The notes under the pieces were generated by a model that did no database searches, had not been told where the DNA came from, and saw nothing but the letters and a program-made list of their open reading frames with translations. A stretch of 64,000 bases of DNA, taken from NCBI RefSeq assembly GCF_036370855.1, contig NC_088112.1:14252469-14316468 (forward strand), written 5' to 3'. This document shows positions 47,501 to 59,500 of the stretch, piece after piece. Source of the stretch: Dromaius novaehollandiae (taxonomy: Eukaryota; Chordata; Aves; Casuariiformes; Dromaiidae). Position 1 is the stretch's first letter, and every line of letters begins with the position of its first letter. The position numbers and the translations under genes were made by a program.

Positions 47501-50500
47501 AAAAATACAAAGGGTCACTATTTCATGTGACAGGAGCAAAATTACTTGCTCAGATCTGTGGGACTCTTGATTTTTCCACTCTTAGATTAGGGAGTTCTGC
47601 AGGTACCAACACTTCCTCATCTGTGTCAAGGCTCTTCTTACAGAGGAAAGACACAGATTTGCTTGACACTGTATTACTCTCTTTCCCTCTTCCAACTGCT
47701 AATTTTTTTCTTATCACTGCACGTGGCAGCCAGCAGCAGCATCAATGAAATACAACACAAAGCTTCCTTGCAGCAAAGTCCTGCTAACATTGGCATAGTG
47801 GTTCCTTCGTGCAGCGTTGTGTACAACTCCTCTCTTTTTGACCTTGGTATTCCTCTGTAAATTTTTCCCCACAGAGCACACTGCCTTTCTGAAACAGGCA
47901 GGCATTGCTGAGTAAGTCTGGCACCCATGCTGACACCCTCAGCGCTTTGCACGGCTTTCTGATTAGTCTGATCAAGTATGCAAGAATACACTTTAAAAAC
48001 ATGAATCCCCATACTGACAAACAGAAGATTTATTAAGCTCAACCACAGGCCTTAGAGAGGAGAGAACAGCCACTGCTGATTTATGATAAATAACAAAATT
48101 CTGATAGAAAATCACAAGTGGCTTCTCTCTCTAAATAAAGCATCTCAAAGCATTTGTTATGAATCCAGGCTGAGCATGTTTTACTCTGTGTCTAACATCA
48201 GGGCTCACTTCAAAAGAACTCACACAAAACAACTTGCTATGACATTTATAAAATGGGCTAATCAATTTGAAGTCAAACCACATTGCTTGCTACACCAGCT
48301 ATCTCCTGGTAACAAAGCCTATAATCATTTATTAAAACCCCAATCTACCAGACTCTGCACAAAGCATAAAACAATCAGGCAGAGTGACCCACAGAAAGCA
48401 AAGCAGCTTCTTTTCACTACTGCTGCTTCCAAAACTGTTTCAGTACCTCAAGACTCAACTCAGAGCAGTGTTTTTCCATTAAGTGGTGCTGAGGCCAGCC
48501 AACCAGGGTGCCTGAACTTTACTCACGACTGTTCTGGCAAATTACCAGCAGCCAGATGGTAACACTTAATGTGCACAGAACTGAGAAGACTGCAGCCATC
48601 TTTTGTCCTACTACAGTTGTGCCAGCTGCTAAACGAGGGGCACAGCACACCGAGGTGAGACTCAGCCCTAAGCAGGGCAGCCAGGAGCTCTTGGCTGGCA
48701 AAGGGCAGGAAGGTTTCACCAGCTAAACAGCATATCTTAGCAAACAGCCAAACCAGAAAAGCCTCTAACCCCATCAGCTACGCAACAGCTGTGTAGCTCT
48801 CTTTTCATATTCAACCCTGGCTTCTTCTGCCTTAAACACGAGGAAGGCCAGAGCTCCTGAGTTCATACCTCAGTGCCTTCCACACAAACGTGCAAGCTAA
48901 AAACTCAGCTGTCACAGACGCATCAGCTTCTGCAGCAACTGCAGCTGCAGGTTCCTTTGCTCCCCAAGGCAAGCTTTAAGCTTGTTAGAAAGGTGCAAGC
49001 ATGAGGGATTTTCAAACCCTGCATATTAATATCAAATGTTCAGACCAAAGATTGTTAGACTGCAGAAAAGCTGGCAGTTTTGCTCCAAAATAAGTCTGAA
49101 TTATAAAACCTAGCAAATAAAAAACATGACATATCTGCCCTCTCTTGTAACTTCCTCCTTGAATCCTCTCCCATTTGCCTTGCTTTTCCCACAGTCTTCA
49201 CTGCAGAACTGCATCCCAGAGGGAAAAAAAAGGAAAAAGAAGAGTAGGCTTAAATCTGAAGAAAATCATGTTGACTTGTCCCACACCTGTCACATGCTGA
49301 AGTGGCTTTTCTGGAGCACTGCACTCTATCTTTGGCTGATAGGCAGTGCCGTCTGGCTTCCTCCTCCCTTCTTTCCTCTTCTGCAGTAAGGCAAGAATAT
49401 AAAAATACACACGCACACATCCAGTAATCCATCCACCATGCTGCGTATGTGCCTTTACAGACAGATCATGCGATCCCACTGCTATAACTCACCTGCAGCT
49501 CACCTACCCCACTCTACAGCTTTACCGTATGCCAAATTAGACATAGCTTCAGAGGGTAAGGATCAAGTCCTTTCACTTGCGCTAGAATCCGGTGCGCATG
49601 TCTTACAAAGTACCAGTAGTAACTGATCCCTCTCCCTTGTTGTGCCCTACCTGTCTCTCCCACAATGCTCCAATGCCACATATTTCCAGTGCCATACACC
49701 AGCAGCAACTACAGGCAGCCTTTGCAGCACGACCTGCTGCCAGGCTCTGCAGCAACCAGGGCTCCAGAGAGCCCCAGTGAGACCATGCCTCAAACCACTT
49801 CAGGGAGAATCCAGGCCACGGACCCCACGCTCTGAAATGACCCTCCTCACCTCTGTGTAATTTGCATTGGTTCCCCATCTTCAGGCACATCCTCTGCAGC
49901 CAGCACCTGGGAGGCCTGAAAAGGCAAAATTCTGATATTATTTAAAACAATATACGCAGCTAACAGGGTCAAAAAGGATCTGCTGGGTCATCAGGTTCTA
50001 TCCATGGTATCGAACCCACTACGTCATGTATTTTTTTCCAAAATGGTTAAGTATCCACCTTGAACTAGTCAGCTTTTTGCCTCCACTACTCCTTTTGGTG
50101 CATCAGCAATCTTCTGCAACAACGGCTGGCAGTACCTTTTGCTGCCTTGCTGCCTAGAGGTATTCCCGGACAGTCTATGCCCATCGTTCTCATGCCAGCC
50201 TTGTCCTTCAACTTCCACAGTTTCTGCCGGTCCCTGGTATCTACCCTGATGTGTTTGTAGGCAGCAATCACAGCCCTTCTCCATCTCCATTTCTGCTGAG
50301 CTAAACAACCCAGTTAGCATCCTCTCGTGTTCCCTCAGACACTCTAGCAGCCCCTGTCTATTACAGTTTAAAATCTTGAGCTTGGCTGACCTGACCAACT
50401 GTTACAGCTGATGTTTGACCAGAAGAAGTACTTTTCTGAATTTCATATAGATAAGCTCTGTGGCATTTTTCTTGACTAGGAAATCAGCTGTCCCATCAAA

Positions 50501-53500
50501 GCAAGGAAACAGATTAACCTGAACAATCTACAGCTGGTAAATCCATGTGCATTTTATCCCATTTTCCATTTATTCTATTCCATTTATTTCTATGACTTTA
50601 CTTATTCTTTCCTTTAAAAATTGTTCAAAAGCCTTATGCACTGCTGAGGTCAGGCTAACCTGCCAGTCATTACCCAGATCCCTTTCTTCTTCTTCAGTGT
50701 ACATATTACACTTGCCAGTCTCTAATCAGATGGAATTACAACAGTTTATTAGCAGTCCTTGCTGTCACACCTGCAATTTCTCATGCCATTTCTGAAAGAA
50801 ATCTAAGGGACTTTTCTTCCCCTTTCCTTGAGTATATTAAACTCTCCAAGTTTGATTTTCACCATAGATTTTGACTTAGATCAACTCCAGTCCCGGATGG
50901 CTGATGTACTTCCCCAGCAACCCCCACACAAAGCCTCTGGCCAGAGTTCCCTAAAGTGATTCCAACCCAAAAAGGTTCTGTTTTATCTAAGATGTCCTTT
51001 ATTTTTTTTAGTGTGACTCATCATTAACATAAAATACTGCATCTGTTCCTTTATTTTTATTTCTCTCTCTACTGAACAGTGCATCTCTTTCGATATCTCT
51101 GCTCCAGTCACACATACTGTGTCACCATGTTTCTGTTATCCCCAACAGATATGTTTGAGGGTATGGCACCAATTCAGGTCACAGATTCTCTCTCTCCAGA
51201 ATTTGGTCATTTTTCTCTAAACCTTTCAAAGACTAGGAGTCTCCTAACCTTATTTGAAAGAGTATGGAGAAAGGTATTCTGTTAGCCCTGAAGTTTGTTA
51301 GTACAGGTTCACAAGCTATGAGATTTCTTGACAACAGTGATTTCCTCTGTACCAACATTACTCGGTTGCACGTTGCAGTCGCAGCAATTGACCATTGCCT
51401 GGATGGGAGGTCACTGCCCGCTGCAAATGAGAGGTTTCAAAGCAGGCGTACAGATGGGCTCCCCCAAGCACATCATCTGCACCCTCATTTCACTGGCACA
51501 ACACAAGGCAAGAAGCTTTTTCAAGAACTGCTGAAAAAATAGCCACTGCTTTAAATGATGGGTGCGGTGAGTCAGAGAACAGCTTCGAGTCCCCAGGGAT
51601 GTTTTCTAGCCTTGGCACAGCCTAAAATCTCCCGCAATTCCCACCAGTGGAGCAGCCCCCATGGCACTGGGGGAGCCCTGGGGCAGCGCAGGCAGCAGTG
51701 GCCTCTGAGCAGTGCAGCACACCGGGGCCGGGACTGCTCGGGGTCCTCCTTTGTCACTGCCAGTGGAATTGTATTTGATAGAAAAAAGAAACTGAGACGA
51801 GGCACAAGCAAACATCAAACATATCGATCTGGAAAGAACATCGCCTGTGCTGGCCTCAGCAGGCAACTGCAAAGAGAGGCAAAAGGAGGAGGGAGCAACC
51901 TCTTAAGCTAAAAGTGATAAGGCAGATGAAGGGATATTTAGAAATTGTTTTCTCTCAAGTAAATAAAAGACTCGTAGAATTTTGCCTGGGGTTGAAATTT
52001 TAAGTTTGCTTTCCCCCTCCTTCCTTGTTTTTTCATCTTAAAATATCAGAAAGATTAAATCTACACTTCTGTGGGTCTTCTAGAGAGCTCCTGTGGTCAG
52101 GATGAGTACATTACAGGCTCCCACTCAGCACCACTAAAGCCTCTTTTCTCCCCAAGAATTAATTAGGTATTACCGTTAAACGGATAACAACAAAAAATAT
52201 ACCACATTTTTCAATAATGATTAAAAGTTCATGCCCCTCCCAGCTGCTGCAGCTTTCCTAGGGTTTTAGCTTACACCTCCATAGATCTGCAGCCACCCCA
52301 ATCTTCCAGAATAAAGAAACCTCAATTTCCGAAGGAAAAGACACAGAGAAAAAAAAGCAGTTTGCATTAAGAACCTTTCAGGTCTTTTGTGTCTATCCTA
52401 AAGAAATGAAAAAGGGCACAAGTCCATTTCTTTCCTCTGCAAGTCACCTCTAAGGCTTTTTTAAATCTATACCTGCTAGACCCAACCTAAGCACTGTCAT
52501 GAAAAGTCACATTTCAGCACAGGCTGCTCTGCACTTTTTCTGCAACCAGAAAATGCAGACATGACATTTTTCCTAAGTGTTCAATATTACAAGACAGAAT
52601 ATAAATATCACAAAACAAGTTAAGTATCTTTCTAACACCAGGGTAAATGATCAAATACACTTGAAAACAGGAACAACAGAGCTGGGGCTTCAGTCATAGA
52701 GAAGATAAAGTTATACAACGATCCGGCAGTGAAGTCATTATGAAAAATGAGGGTTGGAAAAGGCTGACACAAACCTAAAATACAGCAGTAATAAATACTT
52801 CATCTGACTAGCAATCTGTTTAAACTTAGCAGTGACAGAAAGCTGCCTTCCGCTCCAACAAGAGAGCCCTGACAGAGACAGAGGCTGACACCTAGCGTCT
52901 ACCAAACCCAACAAGCGAGCGCAGAGAGAAGGTGCCCAACCACCAGAACAAGGACAGTGAGGGCTGCTGTGATGACAGATCACCTCTGGACAGGCAGAAC
53001 ACGCGTGCAAGCATGCAGAGCCTCTCGGCTACAACCAGAGGAACAAGGGGAGAAAGAGCACGTGCGGGGTGAAGCACATTCAAACACAAACAACCATGTA
53101 GATGTGAAAGGAAAGATGCACTGCAATGACAAAAGCCACATTTCTGTCTGCAAAAGCTACAGCTAAGCACACCACAAAGGAAAACAGAGGGCTCCCCACA
53201 AGGCCACAGGTTCCCCTAAACTGCTTTGTTGGACCTGCCGGTGGCCAGCATTCTCTCAGAGCTCGTTATCCTGATGTACTGCCATACACCCCTAAGAGAA
53301 GTTTCAGCTGGAAGTCGTCATCTCAGTGGTGCATTAATGGACAACTGCCAGGTTGCACGGTGGCCACTATCATTTGTGAGCTGGATCTCAGCCTGTATAC
53401 TTTTCCTCTGCCTTTCACAGTAAGCTGCATGGCTAGGGGAGGAAGTCCCTAAATTTAAGAGGAATGTTCATCAGCAGTGCCTGCTTTGCAGAAGGAACTG

Positions 53501-56500
53501 AACCCTAAAATGAAAGGAAGAGCATGACTCATCCCTGCTCAAACTCTGCTCTGTGGTCAAGCTCTTACCTGGCAGTAGCTGGTGGTTGGTTCATCGTCGG
53601 AGGCAGAGTTCTTCTCTTCTTCCATGTTCTGCCCTGGACTCTCCTCTGCCTCCCTCCTCTTTGAAGGGAGGAGCCAGGTGATGCTCTCAGACTCCTTGTG
53701 CACTTCTGAGTCTCCATCTTCCGTATCATCAGCAACCCCGTTCTCCCTACTTATCTGATCTCCTTTCCCAAGCTCATTTTGGCTCAGGGAAGAAGAGCTG
53801 GGCACAACTGGGTTACCAAACTCCTTCTTATGCAATAGCTGCCTCTGAGCCTGCTTCAGGCTCTTCTGATAAACCTCCAGCTGACACAAGATGACTTTGG
53901 TGTACTGGTTGGGGTCCACCCCTTTGGGGCAGAACGGAATGCCCCAGTAATAGTGCACTGTGTCTCTCGCCTCCTCTTTGCTTCTGCTCTCCTCTGGCAC
54001 ATGGAGCACGCAAAGCTCTGGGGCACTATTGGGCCCCTCGTTCTGTTCTGCTTGCTGTGTGGAAACACAGACTTTGGTGCCATGCCCAGGCTGCCAGGTG
54101 TGTTTGGTGCTTGCCCCTCCACAGCTCCTTCCGGGACTGTCACACTGTTCCATGGTCCAGGTCTTCCAGAGTGTGGCTGAGCTCCCAGCACCAGCTTCAC
54201 CCACAGAAGGATCAGTGCCAGGCAGGGGTTTCTCTTCTGTTTCGTGGCCTGCTGCTTTTGAAGGGCTGCAGGGGCTTGTGAACAGTCTCCGAGGTGTCAG
54301 TCGCCAGGAGCCTGAAGCAATCCTGCCAAAGGTGGGACTCAAAGAGATGAGGTCCTCTCCAAGAGTGCTGGGTAACACGTAACTAGAATCACTTTTTGCT
54401 GGTGAGGAATGCTTTTCACTTGACCTTGTTAAAGGCTGGCCCTTCCCCCGAGACACGATTATGCTGGATACTAGTGAGCTTTCAACAATTTCCTGGCTTA
54501 ACCTCCTCAACACTACAAGGGGACTCCGGGCGACATCCATCTGTCCATTCCCATCAGCTCTTGCACTCTGTGAGTGGGAGCTGCACTCAGAGCGAGGGGT
54601 GTCAGGGCAAAGTGCCAGACCTCCCAGGATCTCAGAGCCTTCTTGCTCAGCGGGGTGGTTTTGGCCTGGTCTGCCCACTGCTTCTGCAGGCAACTCAGGG
54701 GTTGCGTCAGAGGAATCTGAGGGCTGACAGCTCTGAAAAACAGAAGGTTGATTCTCTATCAGCAGAGCATACCAAGGACACTCCCAGCATACAGGCAGCT
54801 GCAACTTGGACTTCTGGAACCTGGGCACTGTCCCCCCACAGATCAAAACTGTGCACCCCAAATTAGAGCACAGCCTAGGTTAGACTTCACACGCCTCGTT
54901 AGGAATGATAGAAAACAACTTCTCTGTGACTGTTCTATCTCCAGCCCATGCCAGAAATAGCTAGGCCCCCAGTAAAACCTTCTTTTGTGCAATATGGCAA
55001 AGCAGGCACAGAAAGCAACGTTTCTGAAGAACCCTAGTAAGCCTCTTCACAGAAGCACACTTACATTAAGGCTCTCAGCAATGGCCTTCCTCAAGAGCTC
55101 CTCCTCTTCCTCTTCCTGACAGTTCACTTGTCTAGCTTCTTGCTCACTCATTTTCAGGGCCAGGGCAAACTGTTCCTCTTCAGTCATCTCTACAGTAGAG
55201 AGAAAGGAAAATGTCAAGTCACAGCTGCAGGTGTATGTAAACACCGAACATTTATCCAACATCTTGAGAGCGATGCCCAAAGAGCCCCACCTCCCCAGGA
55301 TGAGCACAGAGCAAAATAACCAAATCTCAGCTTTCCTTAAAAGGTACTACCAAGCTGGAGCAGGCAACACTAAATGAAAATAGTACATGTGTGCAGAGCT
55401 GAATCACTGAACACAAATCAGGAAATTCAGTTAGGGTTTCTATAGCAATCTAAACTCTGAATCCTTAGGTGTATTAACTACCATAGGACATCTTACCACC
55501 GTCATCCAACAACATACTCTACAGCTACAGACAGCATGTGCAAAGACAGAGGAGAGAAAGGTGGTTTTGCAAAGCATGCACATTTTTAGATGGGATAGAC
55601 TCAGAAGCAAGGCAGGATAAAGAGCAGACCTTCTCTAATATACTTCATTACTAGCCAAATAGCATGTCCCATTGCCTTGTGACACAAATATACTTGCAAT
55701 ACCTCAGAGACCTAACCAAGAGCAAAAGAGCTACATGTTATTCACCCCAAGCCACAGGTGTAAACCTTTACAGAGGATGTTACTTGCTTGGTGGTACCAT
55801 GAAGGATCTTTCACATGCATACATGCCCCTTCTGCTCACATCACTACTCCACTGTATCACTAAGCCAGTCATGCATGGAAAACAGGCTTCTTAGAGTTGT
55901 AAGTGCTATTTCAGCAGAAAATTTCTTCTTGAAAAGATTCCTCACTCAGAGCAATCCAGAAGTTGAGGCTGGCTATTTAGAATCAAAGCAGTTAGTTACT
56001 TTGGAAAACACCTATTTACTTAGATTCAATCCAGCATTTTCACTAGGCTTATAATAAACAGTGCCTGCAGAACAGAGCGCAGCTTGGAAAACAACTGAAC
56101 AGCTCTCTCAGGAGCTGAAAAATACATCTTCACACTCGCAACAAACTGACAGATTTCCTTCAAAACCCCCTCACTCCTTCAGGCAGAATCGTGCACATGC
56201 CATCTCATGCATGAAGCAAAAGGCTTGCTTTCTGATGGGTTAGACGAGCTTTAAAATATGGGAATTGAACAGAAAGGCTGCCCAAGCACAAAGCATGCCT
56301 TCACTGCAGCCAGTTTCAAGACAGAAGTTTCCCTGGATAAAGCTGCATTCAGAAGTTACAGGCTCCCATTTTCTAAGCCATCCTCTTCCTACCAGCTGCC
56401 ACCAAAATACAGCAGCACAGCCTCCCTCGAAGAAGCCTGGTATTGCACTGGTCTTAGCAAAGACTGTGCATTACAGCACGACTGCACTGAGGCAGCCACA

Positions 56501-59500
56501 CAGCAGCAGCAGGCTTTCGGTTGCCCTTCCCCCAGCTTGCTGCTAATGTCAGGTTGTTGTTTTCCCCACTGAGGCAGGATTTGAGCATTTTTTGACTGTT
56601 CTGAATACCAGCAGTAGATTCTCTTACACGTCCTACCAGATCAGCACTTAGGTTTTGGTTGCTTTTTTTTCTGGGAAATTTCTTTAAAAATTAAGAAAGA
56701 GGTTGAAGTGAAGGCAGACTGCAGTGCACTCAGGACTCATGGGGATCTTTTGTCCTTGGACAAAGTCACTCTATAATGTTACAGCCAGAAGGGACTAAAG
56801 AAAAAAAAAATGTCATTTTAATGGAAAACACACTACAATCTGGTGCATGAGGAAGGCTCCCTGTCCCCCAAAACAGCAGTAATACTCAGCACTTCCGTAA
56901 TACCCAGCACCTCCCAAGCATTCAGTGAGTATGTGCGGATTTGTTTCCCTGCCCAGACCATCACAGCAGGGAAAATTAGGCCAGATCCTGCAAACTTTGA
57001 CATGTATAAGAGAAGTGGTGCATGTGATTACTCTCCTCTCCCCCGCCGAACACAAGACTTCCCATGTGCTCAAATTAAAACAGGGGCCTAAGTGTTCACC
57101 AATTCAGGCTATCAACATTCATGAAGCTTAATATAAAGAAACATTTTCTGGCGAGTTACTAGTGTACATTTTGTTTTCTTCTCCCTCCCTGGCACAGCAA
57201 TTTCCCCTCTGGGGACAGGGAATGTGCCAGACAAATGCTGCCTCTGGCAAAGAAACCAGCGACAAACAAAATGCACTTAGTTCACATTCCAATTGAGTAG
57301 GTGCTCTGGCAATGGGGAAATCTTGAGTTTAAATCAACCTGGAATTACGGTGGGAAGAGCAAGGAACAGCTCTGGTCTCACAGCTTCCAAGAGAGCTGAC
57401 CTGCTTTAAGCTGAGAGGTCTGGAGCTGACTAGCTGGCAGTACTCCGTGCTTCACATCTCATCATTTCTCTGCAGCGCGTGCAGAGATTTGCATTTTGCT
57501 AAACCTGATGTTGATTACATTGGTCATAATTTATGATGATTAGAAATTCTGAGTATTGTGTTAGCCTCCAACTGATGTGTGCAAATTTGAGAACTCTGAG
57601 GAGCTAGCACAGAAAGCATGTTTACAGGGCAAGCTGTGTTTCAGGAGCATCCCAGCTGGGCAGTGGGTTTCTCAGGCTTTCAGAGAAACAACCCTTCTCC
57701 ATCCAGACAGAAAAGACTCAGTTATGCTCACACACATCTTAACTCTTCCTAGGAGGATGTCTCTGCTGTCTGGTGCAAGGAGTGGGGATAGCACTATTAT
57801 TCCAAGCTGGGAATTCTGTATTTCACATTTCAAAATCCATTAATGGCACGTCCATCTCAATGCAACACGAAATCCAGCACAGAACGTCTTCTGGGACCAG
57901 TCCCATCCAAGAAATACACAGAAGGGAAGGAGGGGTCAGGAAAAAACTGTTTTGAAGGCATTACAGCCCTAAACAAATTAAACCATTTCCGAGCCTTTTT
58001 AAATGCTAATATGGCAATTTGCTAAGCGATTTATGTTCCATTTTGACGTTTGCAAAGTGAATTAGATGCAAAACCCTACTAGTTGTAGTTCTAACACTTA
58101 CTAATAAGAGATTTACTCAAAAATAATGGAAATGCAGGATCTCAGTATCTCCACATATCCAAAGAGCAATTACAGTAAAAACATTCAAATGTGCTTTAAA
58201 GCACTGACTTCATCCGGAAAAAGAGAGAGAGACTTCTTTAGGTTTTTTGTGTCTCCATTTATCCTGTCAGGATGAAACGTCACAGATATATTTTAGTTAT
58301 GGCTTTAGGTTAAAATGAATAAAACCACAACAAAGCAAAAATGGGAGAATATGCTTTATAACCAGAGCCTGCAAATATCTGCAATTTTCCAGTTTTGAGG
58401 AGAAAGAACTTACTCTACCCAGGAGCGCCAAATCTTTACAAAAGACCAATTTGCCTTGCAATTCAAAGAATATATTTAAAGACACTGAGAAAAATAATTA
58501 CTACTTCAAATCTTAATTTGCCTGAAAGCAAACACCAAAAGTCTAATTATAGTTTCCAATAAACGAGGGAGCAGACCCATCACATGTGCTTAATAAACAG
58601 GTGACCGCTCTCTAACAGAGAATACTATCTGGCATCCAAATGTACCAACAACCTTTCATTCCAGCGCAGCTTCTGATGAATGATAAGGCTCTGCCACGAA
58701 CATCAGAGTCCCCCGAGCAAGGCTGCGCGCCCCAGCCTGGTGCCACAACCCAGCCCACGGAGCAGGCGGTGTGCTGGAGTGCTCCTTGGCGGCAAGGGGG
58801 GAAGAGCAGGTGAGAAGGGCAGCCCATCCAAGCAGGAATCCCACTGCAGTCTATATCCCCATTAGGGAAAGGAGGCAACTCTGAGCTATCTGGCCCACAA
58901 CAGGAACTGTGAAAAAAAACCCAAATCCCGGTCCCTCTCCTACCTCTACGCTGCTCCAAGCCCCAGGGCTGGGGGCTCGGTGTGAGTGAGAGTGGACATT
59001 TCAGTGCACTCAGAACCAACTGCTGGCCAGATACCCCCAACCTACTGCTTCAAGGACACAGAGACACCCACAGAAATAAAGGGCAGCATTTGCCCTAGGA
59101 AGAGAAAAACTATTATCAAGAATTTCCGCATCTAACAATGCAGCAAAACTCCCCTGTTATACGACAGCTAGAGAGCTGGCAGTGTCTCGTGTGGCTTTTC
59201 TGGAGCACCCAGAACACCTTTCTCACGACACTAGCTGCTTAAACCAGTCACACTCAAAGATGCAACAAGGACATTCAACTGCAGCAACATGGCATTCTTA
59301 GCACTATATCTTTGGTCACATTTTAATGCTACCTCCAAGCATTTTTAGGGGTATTACTTTGCTTACCTAAAAAAAAAAAACAAGCCAACAAAAACACTCT
59401 TCCCCTGTTTCCGACTTTGTTATCTTACTTGTTCGACACAGGACATGCACAGTGGATTTCAACTCCCACAAAGAGCCAGGCTGTTTCATGCTATGGCCTT

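Noticed and set aside
48083-48562. 159-codon open frame on the + strand in a UIMC1 intron
   Set aside because: Long for AT-richer DNA and therefore examined, but it has no domain, signal peptide or similarity I recognise, and no promoter or poly(A) context. Chance remains the simplest explanation.
56780-57070. Possible further CR1 remnant beginning GTTACAGCCAGAAGGGACTA
   Set aside because: The opening words resemble some CR1 ends, but the following sequence does not continue the match.
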